Part shown: positions 14,619 through 26,800 of the stretch, piece after piece | How the letters are laid out: the number at the start of each line of letters is the position of its first letter | Position numbering within the stretch: the stretch's first letter is position 1 | Assembly: GCA_037974665.1 (NCBI GenBank) | Contig: CM075764.1 | Location: 120,032,325-120,096,324 of the forward strand | Reading direction: 5' to 3' | Length of the DNA: 64,000 bases | DNA from: Ehretia macrophylla | Taxonomy: Eukaryota; Streptophyta; Magnoliopsida; Boraginales; Ehretiaceae | Notes under the pieces: generated by a model | What the model saw: only the letters and a program-made list of their open reading frames with translations | The model's database searches: none | Told to the model about the DNA's origin: nothing | Program-made: the position numbers and the translations under genes

Positions 14619-14997
14619 TATAAGCATAAAATCTAAATATGCTTAAAACAAAATTACAAAGTTCCAGCGATCGTTGCTCAAGAAATAATGTTATCCCAAA
14701 ATAATGTAGGTGTCTTCTAGCCTATGTCAGAAACTCCTAATGTCTTGATCTGATAGAAATCACAAGCTTATTTATAGACTAGGCTAGGGACTCCAAAATA
14801 AATAACTAAATTCTAAACTTATCTATTATTCTCATCAATGAATAATTATCTCAGTAAAATACTGATATTTATCCATAATTAGTTATTATTCCAAAATTGA
14901 CTTTATCACCAAAAGATATTTATCTTAAATAAATATTTATAATTATGTTTAATTATCACAAAATTTAATTAATATTTGACGTTGTAAGTGGGCTACA
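14619..14997 (-). repeat. 5' LTR of Copia A
   Basis: On the minus strand this segment ends immediately before a primer-binding site. It contains a TATA box (TCTATAAATAAGC on the minus strand, near 14768) at a suitable place for an LTR promoter. The outer edge is put at 14997, where the minus strand begins TGTAGCCCACTTAC. No partner LTR is in the window, so the outer boundary is uncertain and could extend some tens of bases further right. Confidence 0.55.
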
Positions 14998-17484
14998 TTT
15001 AGTCACCTAATCAAGGAGACGTGCTTACAAGGGGGAGATTTATTCCTGACTGCATAAAACTTTCCAAACAAAGCAATTAAGTGCTTGTCCGATCAAGGAA
15101 TTGATCGCCATTAATGGCTTCTGTACTTTGAAATCTTGATCATGCATTCCAGTTGTCTGAAAATCTAGATGGACCAAAGCTGGTGGCGGAACAGAGAGCC
15201 AACGATGTTTATAGATGCATGAAAAATATTTATTGAACCTTGAAGAACAAGGTTTAGTAGGTGAGGATTCAGAAGATCATAGTTCTAAGTGCAATTTTTT
15301 CACATAAAGTAAATCAAGTAACGGTAAAATTGTCGCCATATTATCTATAAGTCACGGTTTAAGTTAAGATAAAGTTGCGTAAAATAGACTTTAGAATAAG
15401 TTTTGACCTTTTACTGAATCATATGTATAGCGAGATATTCATGCACCGAGTGCTCTTTTAAAAATTCACAAGGGAGATAGTTAAAGTGTTTTTTTCCTTT
15501 CCTTCCCATATATTACTTTTTCATTCCAAGCGGTTGATTGTTGTAGACATTGTACAAAGACCATTTGAAAGTGCCTTATCATCCCTTAATAAATATTTTG
15601 GTCCTCTGTGAATACTGAATCACGGTATGGTCACAATTCTTGTATGCTATGACACAGACAAAATCATGAAAATGAAGTAGCAAAACTTTAATAATGATAG
15701 CCTAGAATGGGAAAAAAATGAAATCTAAAAAACAAAAAACAAAAAAAACACTCAAACACACACAGGGACACGCGCACAAACTCAATGTTAAATGATCACC
15801 GTATCTAAAAGTTTTAGCTATTAGAGATAGGTTTGTTATATATTTTTTTTATTATGTTCAACACACTGTCTCACATGTAGACTAGATAATTTTTTATTAA
15901 GCTTTCCACGCAGACGTAATTTCACAAATGGACAGTGGTAAGTTTTAAATTCAAAACTTTTGGTATAAGATATGATACCATCCATATTAATTGACTACAT
16001 CGTCTAAAAGTTTAAACAGTTGAAAAGAAATTTATTGTATTTATTTGTTTGTCCTTTAACAGTCGTTAAGAATTTTTCTAAAAGCGTTGTTATATATCAC
16101 CGAATTTTGTTACATCTTTTTCTATATAATAAGAATTCTATCGTATAAATTAAATATCGATATTTAATATATGAATTGTTAGGTACAAACAAAGTGATTC
16201 ATAACTGAGTGACATAAATTGTAACCATTGCATAAGTGATCATAGCCAGCTAGAAAAACATTTAAAGAGACCTGTACCACAGGGGCACTTACAGCACTAA
16301 ATATATTCTGGTTTTTTGGTATATGTTTGCTGTAGCTACAAATGCTCTTTAATGCATAATGCCTCAAAAGTCAATTTTCACATTTTCCACGTCCATCTAA
16401 AATTGTACAAAAGATATGTCTAGATTCAATTTTTAAATGGCTAAGGATCTCCCAAGTCACTAATTTTTATGCAGGGATAGATTTAAAAATAATAATAATT
16501 CGATGAGAGTTAAAACACGTTATTTTTTAACCATATATAAGTCCGCCGGTGCTTCCATGCCTTATCCCACATTGCATGGAGAGGCTTCACTGAAATTTTC
16601 ATTTAGTATAGGCTGAAGGATTCCCATTTCTCCAATCTATGTACTCTAATCCCAGCAAACTTCTTAGTAATTATCTTTATCTTTCTATTCGGATAACAAG
16701 TGAGGATTGGGTAGAGTGAACAAGTGACGACTTCTTGTGATTAAATATTTTGTATTCGAATCTAGTTGTGATTAAAGGTTTAAAGATCGAATTCATGTTT
16801 TTTCATCACAAATATTGCATGGCCTTTGACTTTTAGAAGCATGCATTGGACTTGTCGTTGCTCCAAATAACTTAAAACCTTGGGGGTGAATATAATTATT
16901 TAGGATAAGTTTCTCGTTATAAAAAATAATACTAAGTCGTCCCTTGTTGTCTAAAACTAAACTAATTGCATCAGAGTCCTGCTTTTAATATTGACTATTA
17001 ATTATTATAATTTTTCATTGGAACTAAGGAGATAAGAAAAAATCAATTCTCCTATCTAAGAATAAAACGAGAATAATGAACTATTAATATTATAGGTATA
17101 ATCTCAAAATTCAAAGAAAAAAAAAATCGAATTACGATAGAGTCTTTACATGCATATTAAATTTAGTACAACTCCACGAACTCATCATAACGTTAATAAC
17201 GATATTATTTACGTACGAAGAATATTAAAGCTGATTATTTTGCAAACACAGGGATTAAGAAAGCAATTATTTTATCGTGTATCATCACATTAGTGTAAAA
17301 TAAGATTGTAGTCCTAAAAAAAGTATTAAAGCGATAGTGCGTTACATAAAACGCTTAAAATTGTACCCATCTCTCTTCCTGACTTCCTGTTCCCTCGAGT
17401 GTGCATGTGTGGACCAGGTGAACACTGCTTTTTAGCATCATTGCCATCAAAATCATCACAACAAAGAGAAGACCAAAGAACTAG
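14998..17484. other. Gene-poor AT-rich intergenic stretch
   Basis: I see no gene, conserved protein motif or clear element here. The sequence is AT-rich with short homopolymer runs, for example an A-rich patch at about 15710-15760. Open frames are short and lack recognisable content. Confidence 0.6.
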
Positions 17485-17611
17485 ATGGCAAAAAGTGACC
17501 CTTTGGCAGCGTTGCTTCCACCTATTTTGAAAGCCTTTTGTTTGTTACTTTCTCCAACCTATTCTTCCAATGCTCCTGGATTGTGCACCAATAATCCTCG
17601 GGTCAGGTTTA

Positions 17612-17762
17612 CATCTAGTCTTCGGTTCATTCAATCATCTCACAAAATATGTGTACTCCACACTTTTTACTCAACGGTCGAATTGCATTTGGTCTTCAGT
17701 CCATTCGGTCATCCCACAAATATATGAACTTCACACTTTTCACTTAACGGTTGAATGGCCGT
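17612..17762 (+). repeat. Two-copy diverged tandem repeat, about 75 bp unit
   Basis: Two adjacent units share the pattern TCTTC-G-TTCATTC, then TCATC-CACAAA, then CACACTTTT-ACT-AACGGT, then GAATGGC or GAATTGC. The second unit begins at about 17688. Divergence is roughly 20-25% by eye. No function is evident; the surrounding 17485-18538 has no supported gene. Confidence 0.6.
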
Positions 17763-18538
17763 TACTAGATGCAAACGTTTTCCATAATCCTAGCTCATGA
17801 AAGAGACCGTACAATATTTGGCCCTGTCACCCTTTTGGCCTTTTTATTGTCTGCTCGAATCGGATTTGGATTTTCCTGTAAAATTTTAATTTTAGTGAAG
17901 TAATGATAACAATTATGATAAAGTGATTTGGTTGTTAAGTATGAAATCAAATATATGCATTATCACTTAATCGTAACTGATCACCCTTGTTATACCATTA
18001 AAATGTTATGAATAAAATCCAAATCTGTTAGATGCTATGAAGCAAAGAACAAAGTGTCATTGCACACTGCAAAAGCAACACTCTAGTCTCAGGCATTCTC
18101 TGCATGGTGCAGCCATCCATATATGTAAGCTCTCCAAAGCAATACTAATATCCATACCATAGAGTTGGTGTAGGAATTAACACACTGACCACTTTCGAGA
18201 AAAAGTGCAATTAGTATAGGACGCATGCATGGCAACTGATCTGTGCAGTACCATTGCGAAGAACTGAACCAACCATTAGACGATGGTGGCCTACTTACCC
18301 AATCACATGGAACGCACTAACAACTTAAACAAATTTTGGACCAAGTTTGTCAAAGTTCAAGGACAAAGAGTTAGGCTGTGAAATGAACATAAGTATATGC
18401 TATATTCTGCATTGATGTAATATTGGATTAGAAATGAGTAAATGATCTCACCCATGACTTATATCCATGTCACACTAATGTCTGTCTCTGTATGTTCTTC
18501 AAAAAAACCGATTCGTACAAATTCCTTTGTGTTTTAGC

Positions 18539-19701
18539 TCAGCAAAATTTAGCAGACTTGAAAGAGAGAGGGTACATGAATGAATTTGCATAGGTGAATC
18601 TGAGAACCTGACCAATCCTCAATGGATTCCCACCATTAACCAAGCAATCATCATAAGAGAGCCTCTTGAAAATCCTTGGATTAACTATTCTTGCAGATGC
18701 AAACCAACCACAATGGAGGTGAATACTAGAAGGTGCGCAACCTGAAACACAGGTGTTCACTATCTGAACTATGTACCCTGGAATACCAGTTGTTGAATAC
18801 CTGCTTTGTGAAATGCTTATATCCCTGTTTGTGCAAACCCCTGATAAAAAGAAAATCGGAACATAAATATCATTTGATTCGTCGATCCTCAAAAAAAGAA
18901 ACAAGCAAAGTTCCCTCGTTGAGTAACAAATGGTATCCACCACAAAAAAGAAACAAGCAATGAAATAGATACAAATTTCAATACCCATTTAAGGGAAGGA
19001 GAGAAATAATAAAAAGTAAGACGTTAAGTAGATGCATAATTTGGAAATTTTCTTCAAAATGGTAACCATTCAAAAAAGATGTCATTGTTACTGTCACATG
19101 TAGTAGATATTGTAGAAGTAGCATCAAATGTTGTAATTGCCTTACTAAGTCAACTTTTAATCTTGCAAACTGTTTTAAAATATAAAAGCCGTTTCATTGC
19201 CCATTTAAAGGAAGGAAAGAAATACTAAAAAGTGAGATATCAATTGGATGCATAACTTTAAGAATTTTCTTGAAAACCGCGGTTATTGGTGCTGCCACGT
19301 GTAACAAATACTGCAATGGCAGCACCATAACAAAAAGTTAGCTATCGATCTTGCAAACGGCTAACACCATAACTTGATGTTCCAGAAAAAGATTGATGAA
19401 GATAGAAAATCTTACCATAGTGCAGCAGTTTTCTGTTATTCAAATAGGCCCTTTCTGGTTGCATAACATTGCTTCTGTTGCCACCTTCATGGCCTGAATA
19501 TAAATTCTTGCCTGCCAAACGCAATCAACCAAATCAGGTTAAAGTAACCAAACATCTCACGACACGAGCTGACGTTGTTAGTAAAAGGGGAGAACTTTTT
19601 CCAGTACCTGATGTATCCGAGTGAGGCACAATATTACATATTATAATAACAACTACAAAGAATGAGAAGCAGATGAAGACAAAATTATCAACACGGCTCA
19701 T
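18539..19701 (-). CDS. TPD1-like: TPD1-like small secreted cysteine-rich protein
   Basis: Three minus-strand exons, 19701-19608, 19511-19416 and 18840-18539, join in phase to give 163 aa. All introns are GT-AG and both junctions split a Gly codon. Residues 1-25 form a strongly hydrophobic signal peptide. An RKLL motif lies at 58-61 and six cysteines at 66, 94, 98, 107, 129 and 163. Residues 94-109 and 115-132 ([18 protein letters not shown]) plus the ending [10 protein letters not shown] are the family signature of TAPETUM DETERMINANT 1. In Arabidopsis and rice, TPD1/TDL1A-type peptides are secreted ligands of the EMS1/MSP1 receptor kinase that limit germ-cell number and specify tapetum. Whether this copy is the anther ligand or a broader paralogue cannot be told. 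An in-frame upstream ATG at 19785 would add 28 aa ahead of the signal peptide, so 19701 is preferred. Confidence 0.85.
18983..19363 (-). repeat. Direct duplication inside intron 2 of the TPD1-like gene
   Basis: Two adjacent diverged copies (18983-19175 and about 19198-19363) both begin CCCATTTAA-GGAAGGA-AGAAAT. They share GATGCATAA, AATTTTCTT and ATCTTGCAAAC further on. The duplication enlarges the 574-bp intron between exons 2 and 3 and leaves the splice sites intact. Confidence 0.65.
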
Positions 19702-20003
19702 GATGGCCAAAGTTGTTAGCTGCTGACGTTGTATGTTGCTGGTGTTCATTCCGTGATTGTAGATTCCTACGTCTACATTCGCCAATATTTAACAACTATG
19801 GCTTATCATACTGTAACGATTGTTAACAGTAGATGTTGCAGGTTGTTGGTGCCCGTTCTGTGATTGTCATAAAGAGAGATGAAGAGGGCCAGGATTTATA
19901 AATGGAATATATAGGAATTAAGTGAGCAGTTGATGGAGGACACTTTCAAAAAAAATAAATATGCCTACAGAGGCCACTGATGAATCATAAAGCACAGTGG
20001 GGA

Positions 20004-20018
20004 AGATATATATATATA
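20004..20018 (-). promoter_or_regulatory. Possible TATA box for the TPD1-like gene
   Basis: CTATATATATATATC on the minus strand lies about 300 bp upstream of the chosen start codon. Position and composition fit a plant TATA element, but the AT-rich context makes this weak. Confidence 0.3.
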
Positions 20019-20089
20019 GGCAGAGAAAGGACCACACTTAATTCAATTAAACAGCACGGTCTCCAGCTTGCACAAATGATTCTTACTCG

Positions 20090-20225
20090 GAGGAGATATA
20101 GTCTAGATTAGTAAGGTACAATGTTTAACGAGACTATTCTCGAGTTAGTCAAAATACTGAAGGGGTTCGGAGGAGATGTGGTCTAGATTAGGAAGGCATA
20201 ATGTCTAACAAGGCTCTTCCCAAGC
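20090..20225. repeat. Two-copy diverged repeat, about 78 bp apart
   Basis: GGAGGAGATATAGTCTAGAT with its following bases, and GGAGGAGATGTGGTCTAGAT with its following bases, are related for about 55 bp each. Shared blocks include AAGG-A-AATGT-TAAC and the ending CTC-AG. No coding content. The rest of 19786-21879 shows no gene that I can support. Confidence 0.5.
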
Positions 20226-21879
20226 TTCCTAATTGATTTGAACTCTAAATGTGAATAACTTATACTCTAAGCTAAAGGCGAAGCCACATTGACGAGAGAG
20301 TGTACCTGCGAGTACACGTCCTGACCTTACTAACTTTATGAATATACACCCTCTACTCCAGACGTTCCCCGAACAAATTTTTGATCTACTTCGTGTTCCC
20401 CTGCTAGACGAATAGACTTTTTGTACTACCAAGAGAAGAGATGAACAGGAATACAATACTATTTATTTGTCAGAGAGCGACTCTTCGCATTTTCAACTGT
20501 CCTTTTCAGCCATGCTAACGAGCTCCAAGATCAGAGAGTACTAGGTACGCTTGCTGCTCAATGCTGCAATAATTAATTATATTAAATTAAGCTTGCTTTT
20601 GTTAACAATTACGGAATTTAATTTTAAAATTAATTGATAAGAAACGTAATATACTATCTTATTGAGCGGCATTGGAGTTTATAATTTTTTTACATGTAAA
20701 AGTATATATTGTAAATGTTAAAGTAAAATCCGATACTTCTCCTCTAATGAAAGTTAACTTGCAAAACAATGAATATTGGGATTTTGCCAGGAGAACCCCT
20801 CCGATGCCCAAATTAGCATGGTCGGATTGAAAGGTTTAATAATGTAAATGTAAGTGTATGAATTAGAAGTTATTTTCCTTGAAATATGTGTCATTATATG
20901 TAAACTAGTTATGCATACATGAATGACCGCTACGTATACCATCTCTAAGGCGGTTAATGGTTCTCATCCCTTGTCTTCGGGTTAGCATATTAGACTATGG
21001 ATCAACTTCTCCTAGTCTCAGGATACTTTATGGCCGGGGTATCTTTTCCACTCAATGTTCTATTTTAATTAGTCTTTTACTTGGTCCTCATTTACCAAAT
21101 GTCTATTTTATAGTAAATTCATCACCCCTTATCAGTAACAGAGTTGATCTTGATTCTCAATTCTTGTAAAGAAGCAAATACTATACGTACACAACTTATG
21201 GAGGAAGAGGATGGCATAAAAGCACATAAAAATGCTCTTTTTTTAAGTTTATAATTTTTGCGGTAACTTCATCGATATTACCTACTAAATAAAAGACCTA
21301 CTCAGGTAAACCTCAAAACATCCAAAAAGCCTTTATCTCATGTTACAAGTCCATAGTAGGAGTATCTGTTTTACTGTATCTTTTAAAGTTCCAATGGGTT
21401 GCATACCAATACAATCAGTTTAGTTTTATTGATCACGTGATGTAGACAAAATGTTTAAACTTGTGTTTATAGAGATTCATGCTTGATTTCAATATTTTCG
21501 AGTTACTTGTAATGTCTTATATTAATAAAATTATAATAACTGAATGATTTATAAATAAGTATCGTAAATTTTAATAATAATTCGACTAAATCAATTTGAG
21601 CACCAAATGAATTATTCTTTAAGCTTATAGTCTCGTTTGACTTTACCATTTACCAGCACTCATCAATCTCTTGTGTTTTCATTTAGTTCACCATTGCAAA
21701 AAGTAGCAATCTGCAATTCTTTTCATGTTAATACAAGTTTGCAGTTTCCAAAATCGACTGCTGATAGAAAAAAAAAAATCATAAATTAATACTAATTAAT
21801 GCAACTCGTTGTTCCACTCCTTTTTTTTTTTTTTTTTAATTACGAGAAACTTTTAATAGTTATACCTATATTATATGTA

Positions 21880-22333
21880 AGGTAAATCTCACAAATAATT
21901 CCTAATATTTGCACTCTTCTCTAATTTTATCTCCGTTATTTTAAAAGTGAAGCACTTAGTATTCAATATTTGTAGTTTTTTTGTCAATTTCATCTCTATT
22001 GTTTGATAGTGACACACTTAATTAGTCCCCAAAGTTTGTAAAAAAAATTAATATAGTTTCCAAAGTTTTCACTTTTTTTTTTTTCAATTTAGTTCCCAAA
22101 GTTTCATTAACTGGTCACAATTGAAATCTCATGACAACAATTGAATTTTTTATAAACTTTGGGACTAAGCGCATCATTTTTAAAATAATCGAGATGGAAT
22201 TAAAAAAAAATAAACATTGAAAACTAAATTGAAACTTTTTGCAATCTTTAGGAACTAAGCATGTCACTTCTGAAACAATGAAAACTAAATTGAGAAAAAA
22301 TGTAAACATTAGGGACTATTTGTAAAATTTGTC
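21880..22333. mobile_element. Foldback (MITE-like) element 1
   Basis: The two ends are imperfect inverted repeats: the left end reads ACAAATAATTCCTAATATTT and the right end, inverted, reads ACAAATAGTCCCTAATGTTT. Pairing continues inward over most of the length, through TAGTTCCCAAAGTTT-type modules, around a centre near 22110. There is no coding capacity. This is a palindromic non-autonomous DNA element; no target duplication was identified and the superfamily is unknown. Confidence 0.55.
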
Positions 22334-23057
22334 ATTATATTCACCCGGAAGTTACAAACTCCATCGTGTAACAATGCCCCCAACATATGCTTCGTATTTG
22401 TCAAAGGTCAAATAATATTTGTTATTGGTGTATATAAATTCAAATTACTAACCTTTAGTATTGTTCCACAACTTGTTTCCATAAATATTTTGTTTCTATT
22501 TTTTCGAAAAAGGAAAAAAAAAAAACAATTGTGGGGCAAGTGATTTGGTAAGGGTCAATATCCAAAGAAATGAGGTGATAATTAATCAGTTTTTAAGAGC
22601 CCTGGGTTCAATTATATGCATAGACTAGAGAAAGTGTCCCATTCTATTAGACATAATGGCCAGAAAATAGCCATTTGAAGGAATTAAATAATTGCTGGTA
22701 AAGATCTACAGCTACGCAGACAAAGGAAGAATGAAATAAAAATATAAATAATCGAGTAACAACTCGTTAATATCAAAAGTTTTGAATTTGAGTTTATATT
22801 CTTTCATTATAAGTATTGTTTGATTTTTAGTTGACTTAAAATATGTATTGTGGTAGACGGCTTTACAATGGAAGGATCCAAAGTAATTTTGCCTATTTAA
22901 AATGAGTTTATCATTATATAAAAAAAGATAGAGAAATAATGAAATATAAATAATATACTTATCAAACAACATGGTCTTACATTTATGTCTTTCTAATCGT
23001 GAACATTTCTATGAAATTAATTCTCATCAATTAGAGTTCTATTGTGAAATAACCATT

Positions 23058-23121
23058 GGCCATTTAGTTTAGTGGTATGATTCTCACTTTAAATGCAAGA
23101 GATCTCCAAACTGATTTTCGT
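23058..23121 (+). pseudogene. tRNA-Pro-like relic
   Basis: The 5' half (CATTTAGTTTAGTGGTATGA, then TTCTCACTTTAAATGCAAGAGAT) is close to a plant nuclear tRNA-Pro(UGG) as I remember it. The D-arm and anticodon-stem pattern TAGTGGTATGATTCTC is retained. The anticodon loop is altered away from UGG and the T-arm/B-box half is degraded. It looks like a dead tRNA gene or the tRNA-derived head of an old SINE. No adjacent SINE body or A-tail was recognised. The rest of 22334-23700 is AT-rich with no supported gene. Confidence 0.5.
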
Positions 23122-23716
23122 ATATAATATCTTAATTGATATAAACAATTTGACACAACTATTACATTTACAACAACCCTTGGGTCATATTTGGTATAAA
23201 GAAAGCTAGATTGGTGTAAACAATTTCTCCAAGTTTGGATGATAGCTCTTACACTTCACTCATATTCCTTATAGTAACATTTAGTAATACAATTTATCTT
23301 TAGATCAATCAAACTTATTACCATACCACTTGGCTTTTGAGTTGTAACACCTTATTTCAAGACTATAAATTTAATAAATCATAACTTATTCGTAACTTAA
23401 AAAGTCACATTAATTTTTATTTAATGACACCTCTAATTTCTTTTAACATCCTTAATAATATTTCATAAATGCACCGGAAAAAAAAATATCCCAACCTATA
23501 TCATCCCATGAAAAAATGATACAAATACTCCATATATATTGTCACCCCAAATTTTCAATTTTACCTATTTTCACTAATTAATCCCAAAAATAATTTAAAA
23601 TGATAAATTTCCATTTTTGCCCCTTTTATATTAACTTCCAAAATCATCCCCTACTTATTATATAAATGAAATGAAATGAGGTTAATTGAGACCAGTATCA
23701 AATGACGTTTTTAGCC

Positions 23717-23725
23717 TTAGGGTTT
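23717..23725 (-). promoter_or_regulatory. Telo-box upstream of FIP1-like gene
   Basis: TTAGGGTTT (AAACCCTAA on the other strand) lies 83 bp upstream of the start codon. Telo-boxes are frequent near the 5' ends of plant housekeeping genes. A T-run and A-run (23731-23764) lie between it and the ATG. Confidence 0.45.
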
Positions 23726-23807
23726 AAGGTTTTTTTTTTTTTTTTAAAATACATTTAAAAAAAAAAGGCTGGGTTTAAGTAAAGCTCACCTAGTTCAGAA
23801 AGTGGAC

Positions 23808-26800
23808 ATGGAGGACTGTGACGACGACGACGATTTCGGCGATCTCTACGGCGACGTCGAAGTGTTAGTGAGCTCGGCGGTTAATGCCGTACATGGATTG
23901 TCTCAATTGCCCTCGGAAAATGACGACATTCACGACAATGCCATCGAAAATTGTGAGGATGGTGAGCCAAGTAATGCCGATGATGTAAATGTTGAAAATG
24001 GGACGATGGAAATAGCGGCGGCGGCGGCGGAAGAGGAGGAGGGGAGTAGTGAGAGCGAGGATGATTTGAACATAGTCTTAAATGACGACGACGATGATGG
24101 TGATGACGACGTGGAAATTAACACAAAAATTAATAATGTTAATGTTAATAAGTTTAATAATGGATTAGGGTTTGATATAGACGCTAATGAGGAAGGAAAT
24201 GAACGGTACAATAATGGAATACAGCACTCTTTGGGTGGTGGCGCGGGTGGCGAAAGAGGGAAAGGTGTTGTTGGTGGTTATAATTCACAGTACAAGGTAT
24301 ATGTGCGTGTTTAATTGCTAATGTTGTATTTTTTAGGGTACTTATAATTGAATTTACGGTGTCTTAGGTTACGAATTGATTTATTGTGGATAATTTGCAT
24401 ATGGATTGTTCATTGTGTTGATTACACATTAAGAGACTCAGAAGTTACGCGAGAAATGAATTTTAGTAGCTTTGAAATGCCTCGTTTGGATTCTAATTCT
24501 CATTTGTTAATGAAATGGGAGTCGTAGATAGAAATGGATTTGATTTATGTGGGTTACGGATTGATTTATTGTGGATAATGTGCATATGGGTTGTTCATTG
24601 TGTGGATTACACATTAAGAGACTCAGAAGTTACGTGAGAAATGAATTTTAGTAGCTTTGAAATTCCTCGTTGGGATTCTAATTCTGATTTGATAATGAAA
24701 TGGGAGTCATAGGTAGAGATGATTTTGATTCTGTGTAGGTTACAGATTTATTTGTTGTTGATAATTTCAAAATGGGTCGTTAATTGTGAGGATTACACAT
24801 AAAGACACTCAAAACATGTGCTAGACATTGGATTTAGTAGATTGGAAATGCTTCGTTTAGATATTCTAGTTCTGATGCCATCTGGCTGTTAGAGTTTGAA
24901 AGATGGTGCATCTCAAAGGTTTGTTTGACGGGGCGTTGTGGGAGTAGATAATGATAATCAGGCATCTTGAAAAAAGTTGGATTGTATAATATACTTGCTA
25001 ATATACATCCAAGGCTCGTGCTTGTTATCCTCCTAGCGTAGGATTGATTTTTCCCACTCGGGAAGATGATTGATCTTACTGTTTCCTAATTGGTGGACTT
25101 CTGTCATGTAGAACCTGAGATTTCACACATCTGCATTTCCTAGTAATTTGAAAGGCAGTGGATCTTCTGGAGTAGCTTCTTACTCTTCTACAACATTTAA
25201 AGGTGTCCGGGAGGACAGTGGTTACATCCACTGCAGAGGCTCAAGTTCATTAGCATCTCAAAATGGACATAACTTCTCTCTTCCTCGATCAAGGTAAACA
25301 ATTTTGCTTTTTATTTCCTCTGGAATTCATATTGAAATTATCGCTTTTTTTTTTTTCAAGTTTAACTGTTATTAATAATTGTATGTCCTTATGTGTTCTT
25401 CTGCAGAACTATTCTAGATGTATATATCGATACATTTCAACAAAAGCCTTGGAGGCATCCTGGTGCAGATATAACAGATTTTTTCAACTATGGTTTCGAT
25501 GAGAATAGTTGGAAAAATTATTGTACCCGCCTGGTGAGCAAATAGTTTTGTTTGTCTCTCTCTTAATTATCTAGTGATTTACCATGATGTGCGAAGTATT
25601 CTGCCCGGACCTAGGAATTGGCATTTAATTTTCTTTGGGATTTTTATGTAATTACAGGATTAGATTGTTGTTCGCTATTGTGACAATTTAGTAATCACGG
25701 ATAAAAGCCTTATCCTGAGTTATGTTACAGGTTAAGTATCGAGAGCAAAGAGTTAAAGCTAGTAGGATGTCCACTAGCAAATCTTCCAGATATAATACGG
25801 TGAGATAATCAGTTTATTGTGGAAGACTCAGCTAACTTCAGGGGAAGATTTTCAATTGTAATGCCAAAATGCTGATTTGCGTTTTCTTTTCTTTGTTTTG
25901 TTTCTTATGAAATAGGCCTGTGAAGTTGGATATGCAAACGAAGAATTAGCTCATGAAGCAGTGGCTGAAAAAAATGCTTACTCTATGCAACAGTATTCAG
26001 AGTTGGTATGTCTAATTGGATCTTTTCTCATTTCATGTAAACTACTACTTAAGAATCTTAGGTTCCTTAGTATAAGAATCTAAAGTTCCTTTAAGTGTAT
26101 AAACCAATTTCAGAATATATTATATTCCTGAATTTTGCTGTAATTGTCTCAGATAAGTGGTAGGCCAATCCAGGTAGAAAACTGTATTTTTGAACGCCAG
26201 CCGTCTACAGATGTATGGCGCCCACTTGATCTGGATTCAGATGTTATCATACAGGTATTGCTACTCTTTCATATAGCATATGGCTTTAATAGCTATTATT
26301 TTTTTTTCGTTTTAGTGCTAACAATATGAGATGGTGCAGATCGCTTTGCAGGACTTGGACGAAGACTGCTTGAGTTCTATCAAGGATGGAGTAGATCGAA
26401 TTGACACCCTTGTACACGAGGCATCTGAAATAGAAAACGATGGTGTGGATGAAGCGAGAGATATTCCCTGTTCCAGTAGTGCCATTGAAGATGAGCTACC
26501 CAGTCTGGAAGGACATGGTGATGGATCAAGCAACTCTCTTCCTGAAAGGTTTGAAATATAATCATGTAATTGTGCTTTTGTAATTATATACTCCTCTTAT
26601 ATTCTTTTTCGAATTAAGCTGTCTTATTCTTTTTCCAGTTTTGTATTATCTTATATGCCAAGCTTCTAAAGTACTTAATGTGGTATCATTTCTCTTTTCA
26701 TTGCATACCGTTGTATAGTTTCTCTATTACAGAGGAGAAATCAAAATCTTTCTCCCTTTGATATTGTGTGATTTCTTCTTTTTTGCTTTTGTTTTTAATA

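Larger units (their letters stand above)
1938..14997 (-). mobile_element. Copia retrotransposon fossil A (interrupted by B and C)
   Basis: A degraded Ty1/Copia element is read on the minus strand. Recognisable parts in plus coordinates, from its 5' to 3' end: a 5' LTR at about 14619-14997, a primer-binding site at 14604-14616, and an untranslated leader at about 14342-14602. Gag-like sequence lies at about 4600-4950 and protease-like sequence near 4560. GAG-prepeptide and integrase core lie at about 3400-4350 (motifs RGGEYYGRY and GTPQQNGVAERKN). Reverse transcriptase lies at about 2350-3220 and an RNase H start at about 1938-2345 (RPDIGFAVGML). Element B splits it at 5334-14341 and a C LTR cuts it at 1937. 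The 3' LTR is outside the window. It is broken, with many breaks; it must be older than its inserts. Confidence 0.85.

Noticed and set aside
17485-17727. 80-codon open frame starting MAKSDPLAALLPP in a fair ATG context
   Set aside because: It runs through a diverged tandem repeat, has no recognised domain and no visible partner exon. It may be chance or a gene relic.
20229-20456. 75-codon minus-strand frame upstream of the TPD1-like gene
   Set aside because: No recognisable content, and it is not continuous with the TPD1-like exons.
23802-23807. Upstream start for the FIP1-like frame
   Set aside because: The upstream codon is GTG. The first ATG in frame is at 23808.
23930-24211. Ser-rich minus-strand frame of 93 codons
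   Set aside because: It is the complement of the acidic GAC/GAT/GAG-rich first exon of the FIP1-like gene.
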